Position numbers and translations under genes: made by a program
The notes under the pieces: generated by a model
Databases searched by the model: none
What the model was told of the DNA's origin: nothing
Seen by the model: the letters and a program-made list of their open reading frames with translations, nothing else
Part shown: in pieces, positions 16,921-25,147 of the stretch
Position numbering within the stretch: the first letter of the stretch is position 1
Layout: each line of letters opens with the position of its first letter
Assembly: GCA_044238145.1 (NCBI GenBank)
Contig: JBIIDT010000023.1
Location: forward strand, 1 to 35,348
Length of the DNA: 35,348 nucleotides
Source of the DNA: QWPN01 sp044238145
GTDB taxonomy: Bacteria; Planctomycetota; Planctomycetia; Pirellulales; UBA1268
Reading direction: 5' to 3'

Positions 16921-17844
16921 CTACTTCCGGACCGGCGGCAGCGGCGGCTGGCCGGAGTGGACCGTCATCGTCACGGTCTTGCCCGGCCGCAGGAGCCACT
17001 GCTTCGCGGCCTCGCTGCGGCGGTTCTCCACCTCGGCCACGACCTTGTAGTCGCCGCCGCTCTCGTCGAGCGGGCTGACGAACACCATCCGCCCCGCGAA
17101 CGACTCGCGGCGGTCCTTGGCGAGCGTCACCTGCACCGTCACCGGACGGTCCCGGACCTGCTCGGGATCCCACGCGGCGGCATCGACGTAGCCCTCGACC
17201 TTGACCTTGTCGGTGCGGACGACGCGGGCCAGCGGGTCGCCCGGCTGCATCCATTCACCCTGATGCGGGAAGACCTGGACCACGACGCCGTCGAGGGGCG
17301 ACTTGAGCAGCCGCCGCTCGATGCCGTTCTCGGCCGCCTCGACCTCCACGCCCTTCGAGGCTGCGGCGAGGGCGGCCAGCTTCCGCTCCAGGTTCGCCTG
17401 CTCGATCTGCAGTTCCGTCTTCTCCGCCTCGAGCCTGAGCCGGTCGCGTTCCACCTCGGTCACGGAGCCGGGGGATTGCTTGTGGGCGTTTTCCGACTTC
17501 TCCCAGGCCTTGACGGCCACGTCCTTGGCCTTCTGCGAGTAGCGGACGTCGACGTCGCTGGCCGCCTTGGCCACGGCCTGGTCGTGCTCGGCCTGGGCCT
17601 TCCGCCGCTCCATCTGCGGCTGGTTGTCGTCGATCTTCGCGATCACCTCGCCTTTGGTGACGGTGTCGCCCTCGCGAACGGTGAGTTCGACGATCGCCCC
17701 GGCCTCGCGGGCCGGCACCTTCGCCTCGTCGATCACCGACACGAGGCACCGCTCGAGCACGGGCTCGGAATCGGCCGCACGGACCCCGGGCCCGAAGCCG
17801 CACGCGGCCACCGCAACCACCACCAGGCGCCAGACCTGTCGCAT
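16921..17844 (-). CDS. Secreted HlyD-family periplasmic adaptor
   Basis: The product is 307 aa. The ATG at 17844 has AGGAG six bases upstream; the open frame reaching further back overlaps the GAF-HlyD gene and is not coding. The signal peptide covers residues 1-23/24 (VVVAVAACGFGPGVRA, cleavage before ADSEP). The order is: lipoyl half-motif (AGAIVELTVREGDTVTKGEV), long coiled-coil hairpin (about 75-175, rich in K/E/A), second lipoyl half (LKSPLDGVVVQVFPHQGEWM), then a beta-barrel. There is no transmembrane anchor after the signal peptide, so it would be free in the periplasm or held by partners. It sits between the GAF-HlyD and M50-HlyD genes with gaps of 26 and 13 bp, which argues for stoichiometric assembly of three different adaptors. 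Confidence 0.9.
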   Translation of the reverse strand: MRQVWRLVVVAVAACGFGPGVRAADSEPVLERCLVSVIDEAKVPAREAGAIVELTVREGDTVTKGEVIAKIDDNQPQMERRKAQAEHDQAVAKAASDVDVRYSQKAKDVAVKAWEKSENAHKQSPGSVTEVERDRLRLEAEKTELQIEQANLERKLAALAAASKGVEVEAAENGIERRLLKSPLDGVVVQVFPHQGEWMQPGDPLARVVRTDKVKVEGYVDAAAWDPEQVRDRPVTVQVTLAKDRRESFAGRMVFVSPLDESGGDYKVVAEVENRRSEAAKQWLLRPGKTVTMTVHSGQPPLPPVRK

Positions 17845-17870
17845 CGTCCGCTCCTTTTGCGTCCCGTCGC

Positions 17871-19970
17871 TCACCACAGCCGGAAGAACACCTGCGTCTG
17901 AAGGAAGGCCAGCAGGTCGTGGAACCAGACGTAGCCCAGCGGCTGCTTGCCGCAGGCGATCCGGGCCGTGACGCTCGCCCCCGCCCCCAGTTCCTCCTTC
18001 TCGTGCCGATCCGGGTCGATCGTCACCCGAACGAGCACCGTGTTGCCCTGCTCGCCGCGGACCTCGGCCTGCTCGTGGATCTCCTTCACCGCGCCGCGGT
18101 GCCGGGTGCCCGGGTCGGTGGCGAGGATGTAGTCCACCACCAGGTCGCGGCCGGCCTGCCGGGCCGCGGCGGCGGCCCGGTTGACGTGGCCGAGCCGGTC
18201 GTCGGGCATGTGGATCTCGAGCTCCCAGGGCCCCGTCTTGTCGGCCACGCTCAACAGCGACTGCCCCTTCTCCACCGGCCGCAGGAGCAGCCGGTCGCGA
18301 ACCTGCCAGGTAACGATCACGCCGTCGATCGGGCTGCGGACCAGGAGGTCGGCCTTCTTCTGCTCGTACAGCTTCTGCTGATCGCCGAGGCTCGTGAACT
18401 CCCGCGCCAGCCGGGCCCGCTCGCCGTACAGGCGGTTCTTCTCGGCCTCGGTCAGCTTCTCGTTCTTGAGGCTTCGCTCCGTGGCCACGAGCTGCTCGTT
18501 GGCCGTGGCCTTGCGGCCGATGACATCGGTGATCGCCACGTCGAGCTCCGTGTTGCGGAGCGTGGCGAGCACCTGCTCCTTCTTCACCTCGGCGCCGTGC
18601 TCCACGCCGGGCTCGACCTTCTCGACAACGCCGTCGATCCCGGCGAACACGTCGCGGCGGTGGACCGGCTCGAGCGTGCCCTTGCCCTCGAGTCGCAGCT
18701 CGGCCGGCACGAAGACGAGCGCCGCCAGGGCCGCGAGGCCGCCGAGGGCCGCGAGCACCGTGCGCGGCAGGTTGCGGGCCGTGGTCAGGACCCGCGACTT
18801 GCCCGCCAGGTCGAGGAGCGGAAACAGCGGCAGGCCGGTGTGGGCGAGGGCGTTGGCGATCGCCACCTTGCCGTGCTCGGCCACCAGGTCGACCCGCGTC
18901 CGCCGGCCGGCGTCGATGGCGGCCGACTGGAACCACTCGGCGACCAGCGCGCCGATCGGCTCCGGCGCGGCCCGGGGGGCGGCCTCCGCCTTGGCCACGG
19001 CGACGGCGTCGACGCCGCCCGGCTTGACCACCGGCGTAGGCCGCGGCTTTTCCAGCGGGATCACCGCCAGGGCCGTGGCGTGCGACTCGTCGATGTACCG
19101 CTCGAGCTCCTCCTCGATCTGCGGCGGCAGCTCGCGGCCCGGGTCGGGATGCCAGAGCGGGTCGCCCGCCCGGGCCACCACCCGCACGAGTTCCTCGATC
19201 GCCTGGACGGCCGAGGCCCGTCGCTCCACCGACTCCTGCCCGCTCACGGCCTCCAGCCGCAGCTTCCGCCGCCGCTTCACGAGCACGCTCACCCGGTCAC
19301 AGCCGATGATCCGCCGGGCCTCGTTGGCGAGGACGAACGCGGTGGCGATCGGATCGAGCGACTCGTGGACGGCCCGGCTGAACCGCTCGACCTGCGAGAG
19401 GGCCGTCTGCTGGGCGTCGAGGGCCACGAGCTGCTGGCTCTGCGACCGCCGGTCGAGGTAGGCGTTGGCCACGCCGCCGAGCTGCTCGAGGAACCGCAGA
19501 TAGCCGCGCTGCACGTCGTCGGGAGCGGGCTGGTGGAAGACCTCGATCAGCCCCGCGCGGCCGCCGGCCCTGTCGACCGGCACGGCGATCACGAGCAGGT
19601 CGGAAGCGTTGGCCGCGAGCGCCGCGCCGTCGGGGGCCGTGACCTGCGCCCGCGGCGGCACGATCAGCCCCGTGGGCGCGGTGAACAGCGCCTGCACGAG
19701 GCCGTTGTGGGCCTCCTGGGCCTCGGGGGTCGCCGCGATGCCGGTGTGCTCGACGCCGGCATGGCAGACGGGCTCGACCCGGCCGCCTTCACCGGCCAGC
19801 CAGACGAGGCCGCCCACGGCCTCCATGGCCGCGAGCGCCCGCTGGAGCAGGCCGGTGAAGAACTCGGGCTCCGCGACGTCGCCGCCGGCGAGCCGCTCCA
19901 CCTCGGCGATGACCGCGAGGATCTGCGAGCGGGCCCGCTCGACCTCGAGGGCTTCTTCGGTGGTGCTCAT
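17871..19970 (-). CDS. Double-GAF / HlyD membrane adaptor
   Basis: The product is 699 aa, with GGAG ten bases before the ATG at 19970. Residues ~15-175 and ~190-380 look like two GAF-type sensor folds: the first has VGGLVWLAGEGG...VEPVCHAG and a LLVIAVPVD...AGLIEVF strand pair; the second has DPIATAFVLANEARRIIGCD, the usual opening of GAF domains in planctomycete proteins. A single transmembrane helix lies at ~403-421 (VLAALGGLAALAALVFVPA), followed by a HlyD adaptor: lipoyl half (FAGIDGVVEKVEPGVEHGAE), coiled coil (~480-545), second lipoyl half (LLVRSPIDGVIVTWQVRDRL), barrel domain to the C-terminus. The topology puts the GAF pair in the cytoplasm and the adaptor in the periplasm, so a cytoplasmic signal could gate an envelope complex. 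GAF ligand residues cannot be assigned. Confidence 0.85.
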   Translation of the reverse strand: MSTTEEALEVERARSQILAVIAEVERLAGGDVAEPEFFTGLLQRALAAMEAVGGLVWLAGEGGRVEPVCHAGVEHTGIAATPEAQEAHNGLVQALFTAPTGLIVPPRAQVTAPDGAALAANASDLLVIAVPVDRAGGRAGLIEVFHQPAPDDVQRGYLRFLEQLGGVANAYLDRRSQSQQLVALDAQQTALSQVERFSRAVHESLDPIATAFVLANEARRIIGCDRVSVLVKRRRKLRLEAVSGQESVERRASAVQAIEELVRVVARAGDPLWHPDPGRELPPQIEEELERYIDESHATALAVIPLEKPRPTPVVKPGGVDAVAVAKAEAAPRAAPEPIGALVAEWFQSAAIDAGRRTRVDLVAEHGKVAIANALAHTGLPLFPLLDLAGKSRVLTTARNLPRTVLAALGGLAALAALVFVPAELRLEGKGTLEPVHRRDVFAGIDGVVEKVEPGVEHGAEVKKEQVLATLRNTELDVAITDVIGRKATANEQLVATERSLKNEKLTEAEKNRLYGERARLAREFTSLGDQQKLYEQKKADLLVRSPIDGVIVTWQVRDRLLLRPVEKGQSLLSVADKTGPWELEIHMPDDRLGHVNRAAAAARQAGRDLVVDYILATDPGTRHRGAVKEIHEQAEVRGEQGNTVLVRVTIDPDRHEKEELGAGASVTARIACGKQPLGYVWFHDLLAFLQTQVFFRLW

Positions 19971-19996
19971 GCCGGAAGGGCTCCGCCGCGGCCGTG

Positions 19997-20311
19997 TCAG
20001 GCCTTGGACTGGTGCACGATCCGCTTCTGCACGTCGGTCTCGAGCGTGCCGAAGGCCTGCTCGTGACGCTGCACGGCCATGATCAGGGCCGCGGCCAGCC
20101 GCTTGGCGGTGAAGAAGTTGACGATGATCCGCTGCGTGAGCTGGATGGTCTCGGGCGAGGTGCCGGCCACCTGCTTGTTGAGGCCGAAGTCGACGATCAA
20201 CTCCTCCGGCGTGCCGGTCACGCGGCAGAAGTTGGCGTAGTGCGCGACGATGTGGGACTCGTCGACCGGCACGGGCATCGACTCGGCGGAACGGGACTGC
20301 TCATCGGCCAT
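19997..20311 (-). CDS. DUF3467 family protein
   Basis: The product is 104 aa, with GGGAG eight bases before the ATG at 20311. It has the whole DUF3467 pattern: YANFCRVTGTPEELIVDFG near residues 26-44, then IIVNFFTAKRLAAALIMAV (about 65-83) and a closing EQAFGTLE. It has no signal peptide or membrane segment, so it is cytoplasmic. The function of DUF3467 is unknown. It is the first gene of the tight run DUF3467 / GAF-HlyD / HlyD / PqqD-M50-HlyD (26-bp gap to the next gene), which suggests a chaperone, assembly or regulatory role for that complex; this is inference from position. Confidence 0.85.
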   Translation of the reverse strand: MADEQSRSAESMPVPVDESHIVAHYANFCRVTGTPEELIVDFGLNKQVAGTSPETIQLTQRIIVNFFTAKRLAAALIMAVQRHEQAFGTLETDVQKRIVHQSKA

Positions 20312-20339
20312 CGGGGATCTCCCTCGTGGGGGCTGGAAA

Positions 20340-20366
20340 GGACTGCCGGCACGATGCCGGAAGTCC
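20340..20366. terminator. 12-bp hairpin between membrane protein and DUF3467 genes
   Basis: GGACTGCCGGCA and TGCCGGAAGTCC flank a CGA loop with one mismatch. The hairpin sits in the 96-bp gap upstream of the DUF3467 start. On the minus strand the following bases (CTTTCC) are not a real T-tract. It could end transcription of the upstream membrane-protein gene or act in the leader of the adaptor operon. Confidence 0.4.
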
Positions 20367-20407
20367 GCAAGTCTACACTCGCCCCCCCGGTAGGGCCAAT
20401 GAAACGT

Positions 20408-21310
20408 TCACGTCGAGCCGTGCCGCCGCAGCCAGCCTGCGGAGACGAAACGTCTCGCCAACGACCGGAACACGCGGGCAGCCTCGCGGTGCCAGGGCTC
20501 GTCTCCCGCCTGGCCGCCCGGATCGAGGCCGCCGAACCGGAGCCGGCAGGGCCAGCCGCGGGCCGCGGCCACGGCGTCGAACCGCTCGGCGATGCGGAGC
20601 GTCCAGGCCGCGCCGAGCGTCTCGCGGAGGGCCAAAAATGGCGGGTCGATCGCAGCCGCCAGCGGATGAGCGGCGGCCCGCGGGGGGGCGTTTCGCCGCA
20701 CCGTGGCGATCGCCGACTGGAGCGCCGCCAGCGTGGCCCCGAGGGCGATGGCGACGGCGGCAGCCGCGTCGATCGCCGCGGCCGCCGTCGCCTCCGCGGG
20801 CGGCAGCGGCAGGAACCGCCGCACGAGAGCCAGTTGCCCGGCGGCGACGACCGCGGCGGCGAGGCCGTGCCGCGTGGCCGCGAAATTCAGCCAGCCGACG
20901 ACGACGAGCAGGAGCAGGAACCAGCGGCCGAGCGGATGGACGTCGGGAAAGGTGCCGGGCCGCACGAGCGTGGCGGCGGCTGCGGGCAACGCGAGCACCA
21001 CCGCGAGCGTGGCGACGATGAACTGCCAGACGCCGTGCTGCGGCCGCTTGGCTCCGAGCAGCGCCATCGCGGGACACAGGGAAACCGCCCCCGCCACGAG
21101 CCGCACCGCCGCTGCTGCAGCCGGGTCGGCGAGGCCACCGGCCGCCCGCCAGCCAGTCTCGATCGCGAGCAGCACCGCCGCCGCAACCGCCCACCAGGCC
21201 GCAGGAACCGCCGTCGAGCCCCGCACGAGCCACGCCCCCGCCGCCGCGCACGCGGCCGCGACCAGGGCAGCCACGCAGGCGACGATCAGACAGGCTTCGG
21301 TCGAAGGCAT
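20408..21310 (-). CDS. Polytopic membrane protein of unknown function
   Basis: The product is 300 aa from the ATG at 21310; a second ATG at 21322 would add four residues, and neither has a clear ribosome-binding site. I do not recognise the family. About six or seven hydrophobic, extremely alanine-rich segments fill residues 1-200 (e.g. LIVACVAALVAAACAAAGAW, WQFIVATLAVVLALPAAAAT, WFLLLLVVVGWLNFAATRHG). A soluble C-terminal ~100 residues contain a Trp/Arg-rich stretch (WTLRIAERFDAVAAARGWPC). The gene runs in the same direction as the DUF3467 gene but is separated by 96 bp and a hairpin, so operon membership is uncertain. Confidence 0.6.
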   Translation of the reverse strand: MPSTEACLIVACVAALVAAACAAAGAWLVRGSTAVPAAWWAVAAAVLLAIETGWRAAGGLADPAAAAAVRLVAGAVSLCPAMALLGAKRPQHGVWQFIVATLAVVLALPAAAATLVRPGTFPDVHPLGRWFLLLLVVVGWLNFAATRHGLAAAVVAAGQLALVRRFLPLPPAEATAAAAIDAAAAVAIALGATLAALQSAIATVRRNAPPRAAAHPLAAAIDPPFLALRETLGAAWTLRIAERFDAVAAARGWPCRLRFGGLDPGGQAGDEPWHREAARVFRSLARRFVSAGWLRRHGST

Positions 21311-21453
21311 GGGGTCGAGCATAGCGGCGCTGCCGATCGCGTCGACCTTGCCGGTCGGGCAGAGGCCGCCAGAAACCGTCGCCCCGGCGGCCGCCAGCCG
21401 CCGATCTCCCTCGCACCGACCGGGCTCGTCCGGCGGCCCCCGGAACCCGCCCG

Positions 21454-21864
21454 ATGCCCCGGCTCCCCATCATGCTCCGCCGGCCCCTCCGGGCCGCCCT
21501 CGCCGCGGTCATCATCGGCCTGGCCGGCGAGTGTCCGGCCATCGAGATGTTCACCTACTTCGGCGACGGCAGCCGGATCGGCCTGCCGAGCCTCGAGGTG
21601 CCGGTCGAGGCCTACCCGGGCATCCCGCTGCGGAGCGACCGCCTCCGGGCCCGCCGCGCCGCCCGCCGCAGAGTCGAGCCGGTCGCCGCGGCACCGGCCC
21701 CAGCGGGGATCACGATCCGTCAGATGCCTGAGGTCGCCGCCCCGGCCCCGCAGCCACGCCTGCAGCCGACGGCCCGCCGGCGCGACACACCGGCGGAAGC
21801 GCCGATGCCGCCCGAGCCCGAGGACGTGCTGCCCGGCGCGGTTCGGCCGCCGCTGGCCGAGTGA
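21454..21864 (+). CDS. Small proline-rich secreted protein, unknown
   Basis: The product is 136 aa from the ATG at 21454; the ATG at 21472 (MLRRPLRAALAAVIIGLAG) is an equally good start and gives a tidier signal peptide. After the hydrophobic segment comes EMFTYFGDGSRIGLPSLEVP, then an Arg/Ala/Pro-rich low-complexity tail. No domain is recognised. It is divergent from the membrane-protein gene (about 130 bp) and ends 4 bp from the convergent TPR gene. In DNA of this GC content such a short open frame could be spurious; the signal peptide and the non-overlapping position favour a real gene. Confidence 0.5.
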   Translation: MPRLPIMLRRPLRAALAAVIIGLAGECPAIEMFTYFGDGSRIGLPSLEVPVEAYPGIPLRSDRLRARRAARRRVEPVAAAPAPAGITIRQMPEVAAPAPQPRLQPTARRRDTPAEAPMPPEPEDVLPGAVRPPLAE

Positions 21865-21868
21865 GCGG

Positions 21869-23248
21869 TCAGCCGCCGCCGGCTTCCTTCTTCAGCTTGG
21901 CGAGCAGGTCGAGCGCGTCGGGCCGGGTGGCGAACATCGGCTCGTTGGCCAGCACCTCGTCGAGGATCTTTCGTGCCCGATCCTTCTCGCCCCGGTCGGC
22001 GAGCAGCTTCGCCACGTAGTAGGCGCCGTCGGTCGTGAGCGCGTTGTTCTGCGTGATCTGGGCGAGGATCTTCTCGGCGTCCTCGCGGCGGCCACGCTTG
22101 TAGTACACCCAGGCCAGCGTGGTCAGGGCGTTGACCTGCTGCGGCGAGTTCTCCCGGTACATGGCGACGTTGGCCTCGGCCATCTCCGTGGCCCGCTGCT
22201 GGGACGCCAGGTCGTCCGACTCGACGAGCACCAGGGCCAGCGAGTTGCTCGCGGGGAAGTTGCCCGGCGACTGGACGTGGGCCTCGTTGAAGAACTTCTC
22301 GGCCGTCTTGTAGTCGCGGGCCACGCGGGCGATCGCGCCGCGGACGATCTTCCCGTCCAGGCTCTTGGGGTCGATCTTGAGGGCGTTCTCGGCCGTGGTC
22401 TTGGCGGTCTCGAGGTCGTTCTGGCCGAGGTACCACTGGGCCGAGGCCAGGAGCACGCCGGGGTCGCTCGGCGCCGCCTTGATGGCCTGCTCGATGAGCC
22501 GCTTGGCCACGTCCCGCTTCTTGGCCTCGTCGTACAGCCGGGCAAGCGCGAGCTCGGGCTGCACGGCCTTCTCGTCGAGCTTGCGGGCCTCGCGGAACTG
22601 GGCGAGCGCCTCCTGCTCCTTGCCGAGCTGAAAGAGCACGATGCCCATCCGCTGGTGGGCGCTGGCGTTGTCGGGGTCGAGGTCGAGCCAGGCCTGGAGG
22701 TGCTTCATCGCCGCCTCCCATTGCTTGCGGGCCTCGGCCACCGCGGCGTTGCCGGCATTGCAGCGGATGTCGAAGTCGCGCTTCCGCTTGGCGTTCTCGT
22801 TGAAGGACGACGTCAGTCCCGTCGCCTTCTCGAAGAGCACCGCCGCGTCGGTGATCCGCCGGTCCTGGAAGGCGAGGTCGCCGAGCATCAGGTAGGGCTC
22901 GGGGTCGACGGCGAACTTGACCGCCGTGTCCTCGAGCTCGGCACGGGCCGGGCCGAGTTGGTTCACGCTCAGCCAGAGGGTGGCCATCATCACGCCCGGC
23001 GGCGGCAGCTTGGCGTTGTTGCTCTTGGCCCGCTCGAGGATCGCCCGGCAGCCGTCGATGTCGCGATCGCGGAACCGGCCGATGGCGTTGTTGATGTCCT
23101 TGTTCTGGGCGTCGTCGGAGACCGCCTTGCCGATCAGCGTCTGGGCCGTCACCTGACCGCTGGCGACGCCACCGATCGCGGCCGCGACCACGACGGCTCC
23201 GAGGCACGCCCACGCTCCGGACACACCGACCGAGGAACGCCTGTCCAT
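21869..23248 (-). CDS. Exported tetratricopeptide-repeat protein
   Basis: The product is 459 aa. The ATG at 23248 follows GGAG nine bases upstream; the open frame extends 29 codons further but without a signal-like start. Residues ~1-35 form a signal peptide (GAWACLGAVVVAAAIGGVAS). The rest is a TPR solenoid: PEPYLMLGDLAFQDRRITDA, HLQAWLDLDPDNASAHQRMG, EALAQFREARKLDEKAVQPE, AENALKIDPKSLDGKIVRGA, NALTTLAWVYYKRGRREDAE and further units, about eight to ten in all. It probably acts as a periplasmic scaffold for protein-protein contacts; the partner is unknown. It is divergent from the ABC-2 permease across 112 bp that should contain both promoters. Confidence 0.85.
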   Translation of the reverse strand: MDRRSSVGVSGAWACLGAVVVAAAIGGVASGQVTAQTLIGKAVSDDAQNKDINNAIGRFRDRDIDGCRAILERAKSNNAKLPPPGVMMATLWLSVNQLGPARAELEDTAVKFAVDPEPYLMLGDLAFQDRRITDAAVLFEKATGLTSSFNENAKRKRDFDIRCNAGNAAVAEARKQWEAAMKHLQAWLDLDPDNASAHQRMGIVLFQLGKEQEALAQFREARKLDEKAVQPELALARLYDEAKKRDVAKRLIEQAIKAAPSDPGVLLASAQWYLGQNDLETAKTTAENALKIDPKSLDGKIVRGAIARVARDYKTAEKFFNEAHVQSPGNFPASNSLALVLVESDDLASQQRATEMAEANVAMYRENSPQQVNALTTLAWVYYKRGRREDAEKILAQITQNNALTTDGAYYVAKLLADRGEKDRARKILDEVLANEPMFATRPDALDLLAKLKKEAGGG

Positions 23249-23360
23249 GCTGCAAGACTCCGGAGAACTGGAGGACGAGAAGGCCCCGCGAACCGCCGAT
23301 TTGGTACTGTAGCGGTCGCAGCGGGGCGTTTCCACAACCCCGCCAAAAGGGCCGGCTCTG

Positions 23361-25043
23361 ATGCTCCTGGGCGCCGTCTACGAGCGGGAAATGCGGATGG
23401 CGCCGCGGAGCCGCGGCCTGTTCGTCGCCCGGGCGGTCTACTGCGGCATCCTCCTCGGGATCGTGGCCACCTGCTGGCTGGTGGTGACCGGGTCGCAGAC
23501 GGTTGCCACGGTGGGTGACGCGGCCCGGTTCGGGGCCACGCTCCTGCGGATCCTCGCCCCCCTGCAGCTCGTGCTGGCGATGCTCGCCGCCGCCCTCACC
23601 GCCGTGCTCGCGGTGGGAGTGGAGAAGGACCGCCGCACGCTCGAGCTCCTGCTCGTCAGCCGGCTCGGCGACGGTCAGCTCGTGCTCGGCAAACTGGCCG
23701 GCAGCCTGCTGCGGGTCATCCTCATGCTGTTCGCGGCGGTGCCGATCTTCGCGCTGGCGGGCCTGTTCGGCGGTGTCACCCCGGCGCAGCTCGTCCGGCT
23801 GTTCGCGGTCACGGCGGCCGCGGCTGTCGCGACCGCGAGCGTGGCCAACGCCGTCGCCTTCTGGAAGGACTCAACCTTCCAGGCCCTCGCCATCACCGCC
23901 TTCGTGCTCGCGACCTGGATCGCCGCCGGCGAGGCGACCGCCGCCCGGTTCGGCGGCTTCGCGGGGGCGACGGTCTCGCCGGCGCGGGCCGCCTTCGCCG
24001 CCCTGGCGCCCGACGGCGGGGGCGTGCTCGGACCGTTCCTCGGGGTCTGCGCCGCGATCGTCGCCGCGGGCAGCGGCCTGGCCGTGGCCCGGGCCCGCCG
24101 CTGGAACACCGCGCAGGAGATCCGTCGGCCGGCGGGTGCTGCGTTGGCCGGCGGCCGGCTGGCGGGCTGGGGTTTCGCGCGGCGCGGCATCTGGACCAAC
24201 CCGATCCTGTGGCGGGAGATCTGCACGCGGGCGCACGGGCGGGCGATGCCGCTGGTGCGACTGGCCTGGCTCGTCCTGTTCGCGGTGGCCGTGGCGGGCG
24301 TGGCGGCCGAGGCCCGCGCGGCCCGGCCCGACCGGCTCGCCGTGGCGGTGGCCGTGATCCCCATGGCCCTTGCCAGCCTGCTGGCCGTGGCGGCGATGGC
24401 GGTCACGAGCGTGACCACCGAGCGGGACCGGGGCACGTTCGACCTCCTGCTCGTCAGCGACCTCGAGCCGCGGGAGTTCGTGTGGGGCAAGCTGCTCGGC
24501 GTGCTCGTCGCGGCCCGCGAGATCGTGCTTCTGCCGGTGGTGCTGTGCGGCGCCGTCGTCGTGCTGGGGATCGCCACGCCGGAGCACGGCCTGTATCTCG
24601 CCCTCGGGCTCGGCCTGCTGCTGTTCTTCGCGGCGGTGCTCGGCCTGTACGCGGGGCTCTCGCACGGGGTCTCGCGGCAGGCGATCGCCGTGGCCCTGGG
24701 CACGGTGGCCTTCCTGTTCGTGGGCGTGGCCACAGCGATGCGGATCATGGTGGCCTTCGGCGCGAGCTTCGAACTGCAGCTGGCGCCGTTCCTCGCGGTG
24801 ATCGTCGGGGGCGCGGTCGGGCTGTACGCCGCCCTGTCGGCCCGCAACCCGTCGCCGGCCGTGGCCTGGGCCTCGGCGCTGTTGCCCGCGCTGACCTTCG
24901 TGGCGATCACGGGATTCCTGCAGGGCAGCCCGCTGCAGGTGTTTCTCGTGGTCGCGGCGGCCTACGGATTCGCCACCGCCGCGCTCCTGGTGCCGGCGAT
25001 CGGGGCCTTCGACATGCTCACCGGCCGGAGCGGCGGCGGCTAG
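23361..25043 (+). CDS. ABC-2-type transporter permease with internal duplication
   Basis: The product is 560 aa from the ATG at 23361 (AAAAGGG upstream). It has two copies of an ABC-2 permease module. Each has a cytoplasmic signature before a hydrophobic bundle: VEKDRRTLELLLVSRL near residue 88 and TERDRGTFDLLLVSDL near residue 352, each followed by a GKL motif (LVLGKLAGSLL and FVWGKLLGVLV). There are about a dozen hydrophobic segments in total. Such proteins pair with a separate ABC ATPase to move substrates out of the cell; no ATPase gene is in the window, so the partner and substrate are unknown. Confidence 0.85.
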   Translation: MLLGAVYEREMRMAPRSRGLFVARAVYCGILLGIVATCWLVVTGSQTVATVGDAARFGATLLRILAPLQLVLAMLAAALTAVLAVGVEKDRRTLELLLVSRLGDGQLVLGKLAGSLLRVILMLFAAVPIFALAGLFGGVTPAQLVRLFAVTAAAAVATASVANAVAFWKDSTFQALAITAFVLATWIAAGEATAARFGGFAGATVSPARAAFAALAPDGGGVLGPFLGVCAAIVAAGSGLAVARARRWNTAQEIRRPAGAALAGGRLAGWGFARRGIWTNPILWREICTRAHGRAMPLVRLAWLVLFAVAVAGVAAEARAARPDRLAVAVAVIPMALASLLAVAAMAVTSVTTERDRGTFDLLLVSDLEPREFVWGKLLGVLVAAREIVLLPVVLCGAVVVLGIATPEHGLYLALGLGLLLFFAAVLGLYAGLSHGVSRQAIAVALGTVAFLFVGVATAMRIMVAFGASFELQLAPFLAVIVGGAVGLYAALSARNPSPAVAWASALLPALTFVAITGFLQGSPLQVFLVVAAAYGFATAALLVPAIGAFDMLTGRSGGG

Positions 25044-25080
25044 AGCCCATCCAGCGTTCGGGGGTTGCCGGCTCGGGTGC

Positions 25081-25113
25081 GGCGACGCTTTCGTCGCTGA
25101 TGGCCGCGGCGGC
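25081..25113. terminator. Tandem hairpins between convergent genes
   Basis: GCGACG-CTTT-CGTCGC at 25081-25096 is a perfect 6-bp stem, followed by GGCCG-CGG-CGGCC at 25101-25113. Both lie in the 104-bp gap between the convergent permease and TPR lipoprotein genes, the place where a bidirectional terminator is expected. No T-tract follows on either strand. Confidence 0.45.
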
Positions 25114-25147
25114 CAGAGGCTCCTCCAGCGTGCGCCGTCCCCTTCGC

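Noticed and set aside
14511..17078. 855-codon plus-strand open frame opposite the M50-HlyD gene
   Set aside because: Low-complexity Leu/Arg/His-rich translation; the opposite strand encodes recognisable PqqD, M50 and HlyD domains.
17845..18936. Upstream extension of the secreted HlyD gene
   Set aside because: The added residues lie out of frame over the GAF-HlyD coding sequence, whereas the ATG at 17844 has a good ribosome-binding site and signal peptide.
17919..20066. 715-codon plus-strand open frame opposite the GAF-HlyD gene
   Set aside because: Shadow of a gene with recognisable domains on the other strand; no protein-like features.
19994..23518. 1174-codon plus-strand open frame spanning several genes
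   Set aside because: It crosses four genes and two intergenic regions, and its composition is that of an antisense shadow.
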